A stretch of 49,793 nucleotides of DNA from an uncultured Prevotella sp. (GTDB lineage: Bacteria > Bacteroidota > Bacteroidia > Bacteroidales > Bacteroidaceae). The position numbers and the translations under genes are program-made. The notes beneath the pieces are model-generated. The model was not told where the DNA came from. It did not search any database and saw nothing but the letters and a program-made list of their open reading frames with translations. This document shows positions 49,591 to 49,793 of the stretch, one piece after another; within the stretch, counting starts at the first letter, position 1, and the number at the start of each line of letters is the position of its first letter. The DNA is taken from positions 1 through 49,793 of the forward strand of contig CAMHLV010000013.1 of the NCBI GenBank assembly GCA_946186115.1, given 5' to 3'.

Positions 49591-49598
49591 CAAAGATA
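49591..49598 (-). promoter_or_regulatory. -7 box of sodB
   Basis: The minus strand reads TATCTTTG, fitting TAnnTTTG, 26 bases before the sodB ATG. Confidence 0.65.
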
Positions 49599-49670
49599 GT
49601 AAATTATTTATATATCATGAAATAATAAAACTAATACTTTTCGTTAGGAAAAAAAAAAGAATCAAGTTTC

Positions 49671-49701
49671 TTTGTTTTGCGCTCAACTTTTCGTACCTTT
49701 G
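49671..49701 (+). promoter_or_regulatory. Promoter of glyA
   Basis: TTTG (49671-49674), 19 bases, TACCTTTG (49694-49701): a full consensus promoter. It gives a leader of about 40 bases before the ATG at 49744. Confidence 0.8.
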
Positions 49702-49743
49702 TAGCCAGTTTTACATACAACCAAACAAAACAGGACAAAAACA

Positions 49744-49793
49744 ATGGAAAGAGACAATCAGATTTTTGAGTTGATTGAGCAGGAGCACCAGCG
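49744..49793 (+). CDS. glyA: Serine hydroxymethyltransferase, N-terminal fragment
   Basis: Only the first 16 codons plus two bases are in the window: MERDNQIFELIEQEHQ, with the next codon beginning CG (probably Arg). This closely resembles the start of Bacteroidales GlyA, which continues with the conserved LIASENF motif. The enzyme interconverts serine and glycine and makes 5,10-methylene-THF in the cytoplasm. The call rests on a short stretch together with a strong promoter, so it is likely but not certain. Confidence 0.65.
   Translation, partial: MERDNQIFELIEQEHQ

Overview
The window reads as a chromosome segment of a Bacteroidales bacterium, most likely Prevotellaceae (Prevotella/Segatella-like), at roughly 50% GC. 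The support is: Bacteroidetes-type promoters (TTTG, about 19 bases, TAnnTTTG) in front of many transcription units; a fimbrillin-like lipoprotein preceded by a typical small Bacteroidales ORF; Bacteroidales-specific families (DUF4494, DUF4348, an OmpP1/FadL-like porin); the GH133, glycogen-synthase-like GT and GH57 alpha-glucan cluster; and C-terminal ends resembling type IX secretion sorting signals. No plasmid, phage or tRNA/rRNA signature was seen.

Layout. 1-690: start of a fimbrillin-like operon running off the left edge. 815-5622: alpha-glucan/glycogen operon. 5655-7578: lipid-kinase-like gene and miaA. 7722-10153: a membrane-anchored pseudokinase, a DUF4494 gene and a YggS protein, meeting prmA head-on. 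11175-16530: a Trp/Tyr-rich secreted protein, an outer-membrane porin, a DUF4348 lipoprotein, murB and a metallo-hydrolase. 16539-18810: pectate lyase and patatin. 18821-24329: five glycosyltransferases arranged around two nearly identical palindromic divergent promoters. 24330-24742: a non-coding stretch with repeats and a MITE-like structure. 24743-30905: a subtilisin-like protease behind apgM and fused thrA. 31107-39071: plant-polysaccharide side-chain cluster (beta-helix protein, GH31, SSS symporter, yraN, GH127). 39264-42531: nucleotidyltransferase, guaA and a cytidylate-kinase-like gene. 42630-48975: a compact beta-mannan operon (CE7-like esterase, GH26, GH130, GPH transporter, cellobiose-2-epimerase-like AGE). 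48977 to the end: sodB and the start of glyA.

How the genes work together. The alpha-glucan operon would build and trim glycogen. The mannan operon forms a near-complete route: deacetylate, cut to mannobiose, import, epimerise to mannosylglucose and phosphorolyse. The GH31/GH127/SSS group would process arabinose- and xylose-decorated glycans. The glycosyltransferase block probably builds a surface polysaccharide.

The most unusual signals are not protein families. (1) Two 25-bp-arm, 8-base-loop palindromes carry outward-facing TAATTTTG boxes and drive divergent glycosyltransferase/patatin genes, with one start codon only 4 bases from its box. (2) A GC-rich double-hairpin element sits in frame in two unrelated genes (S8 protease and GH31) and encodes a related peptide in both. 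(3) Sloppy 7-9-base periodic sequences occur both as gene spacers and as in-frame inserts in conserved enzymes (GuaA, PrmA, MBL hydrolase, a GT, a nucleotidyltransferase). (4) A MITE-like element surrounds 22-bp tandem repeats. All calls come from reading the sequence; no database search was run.
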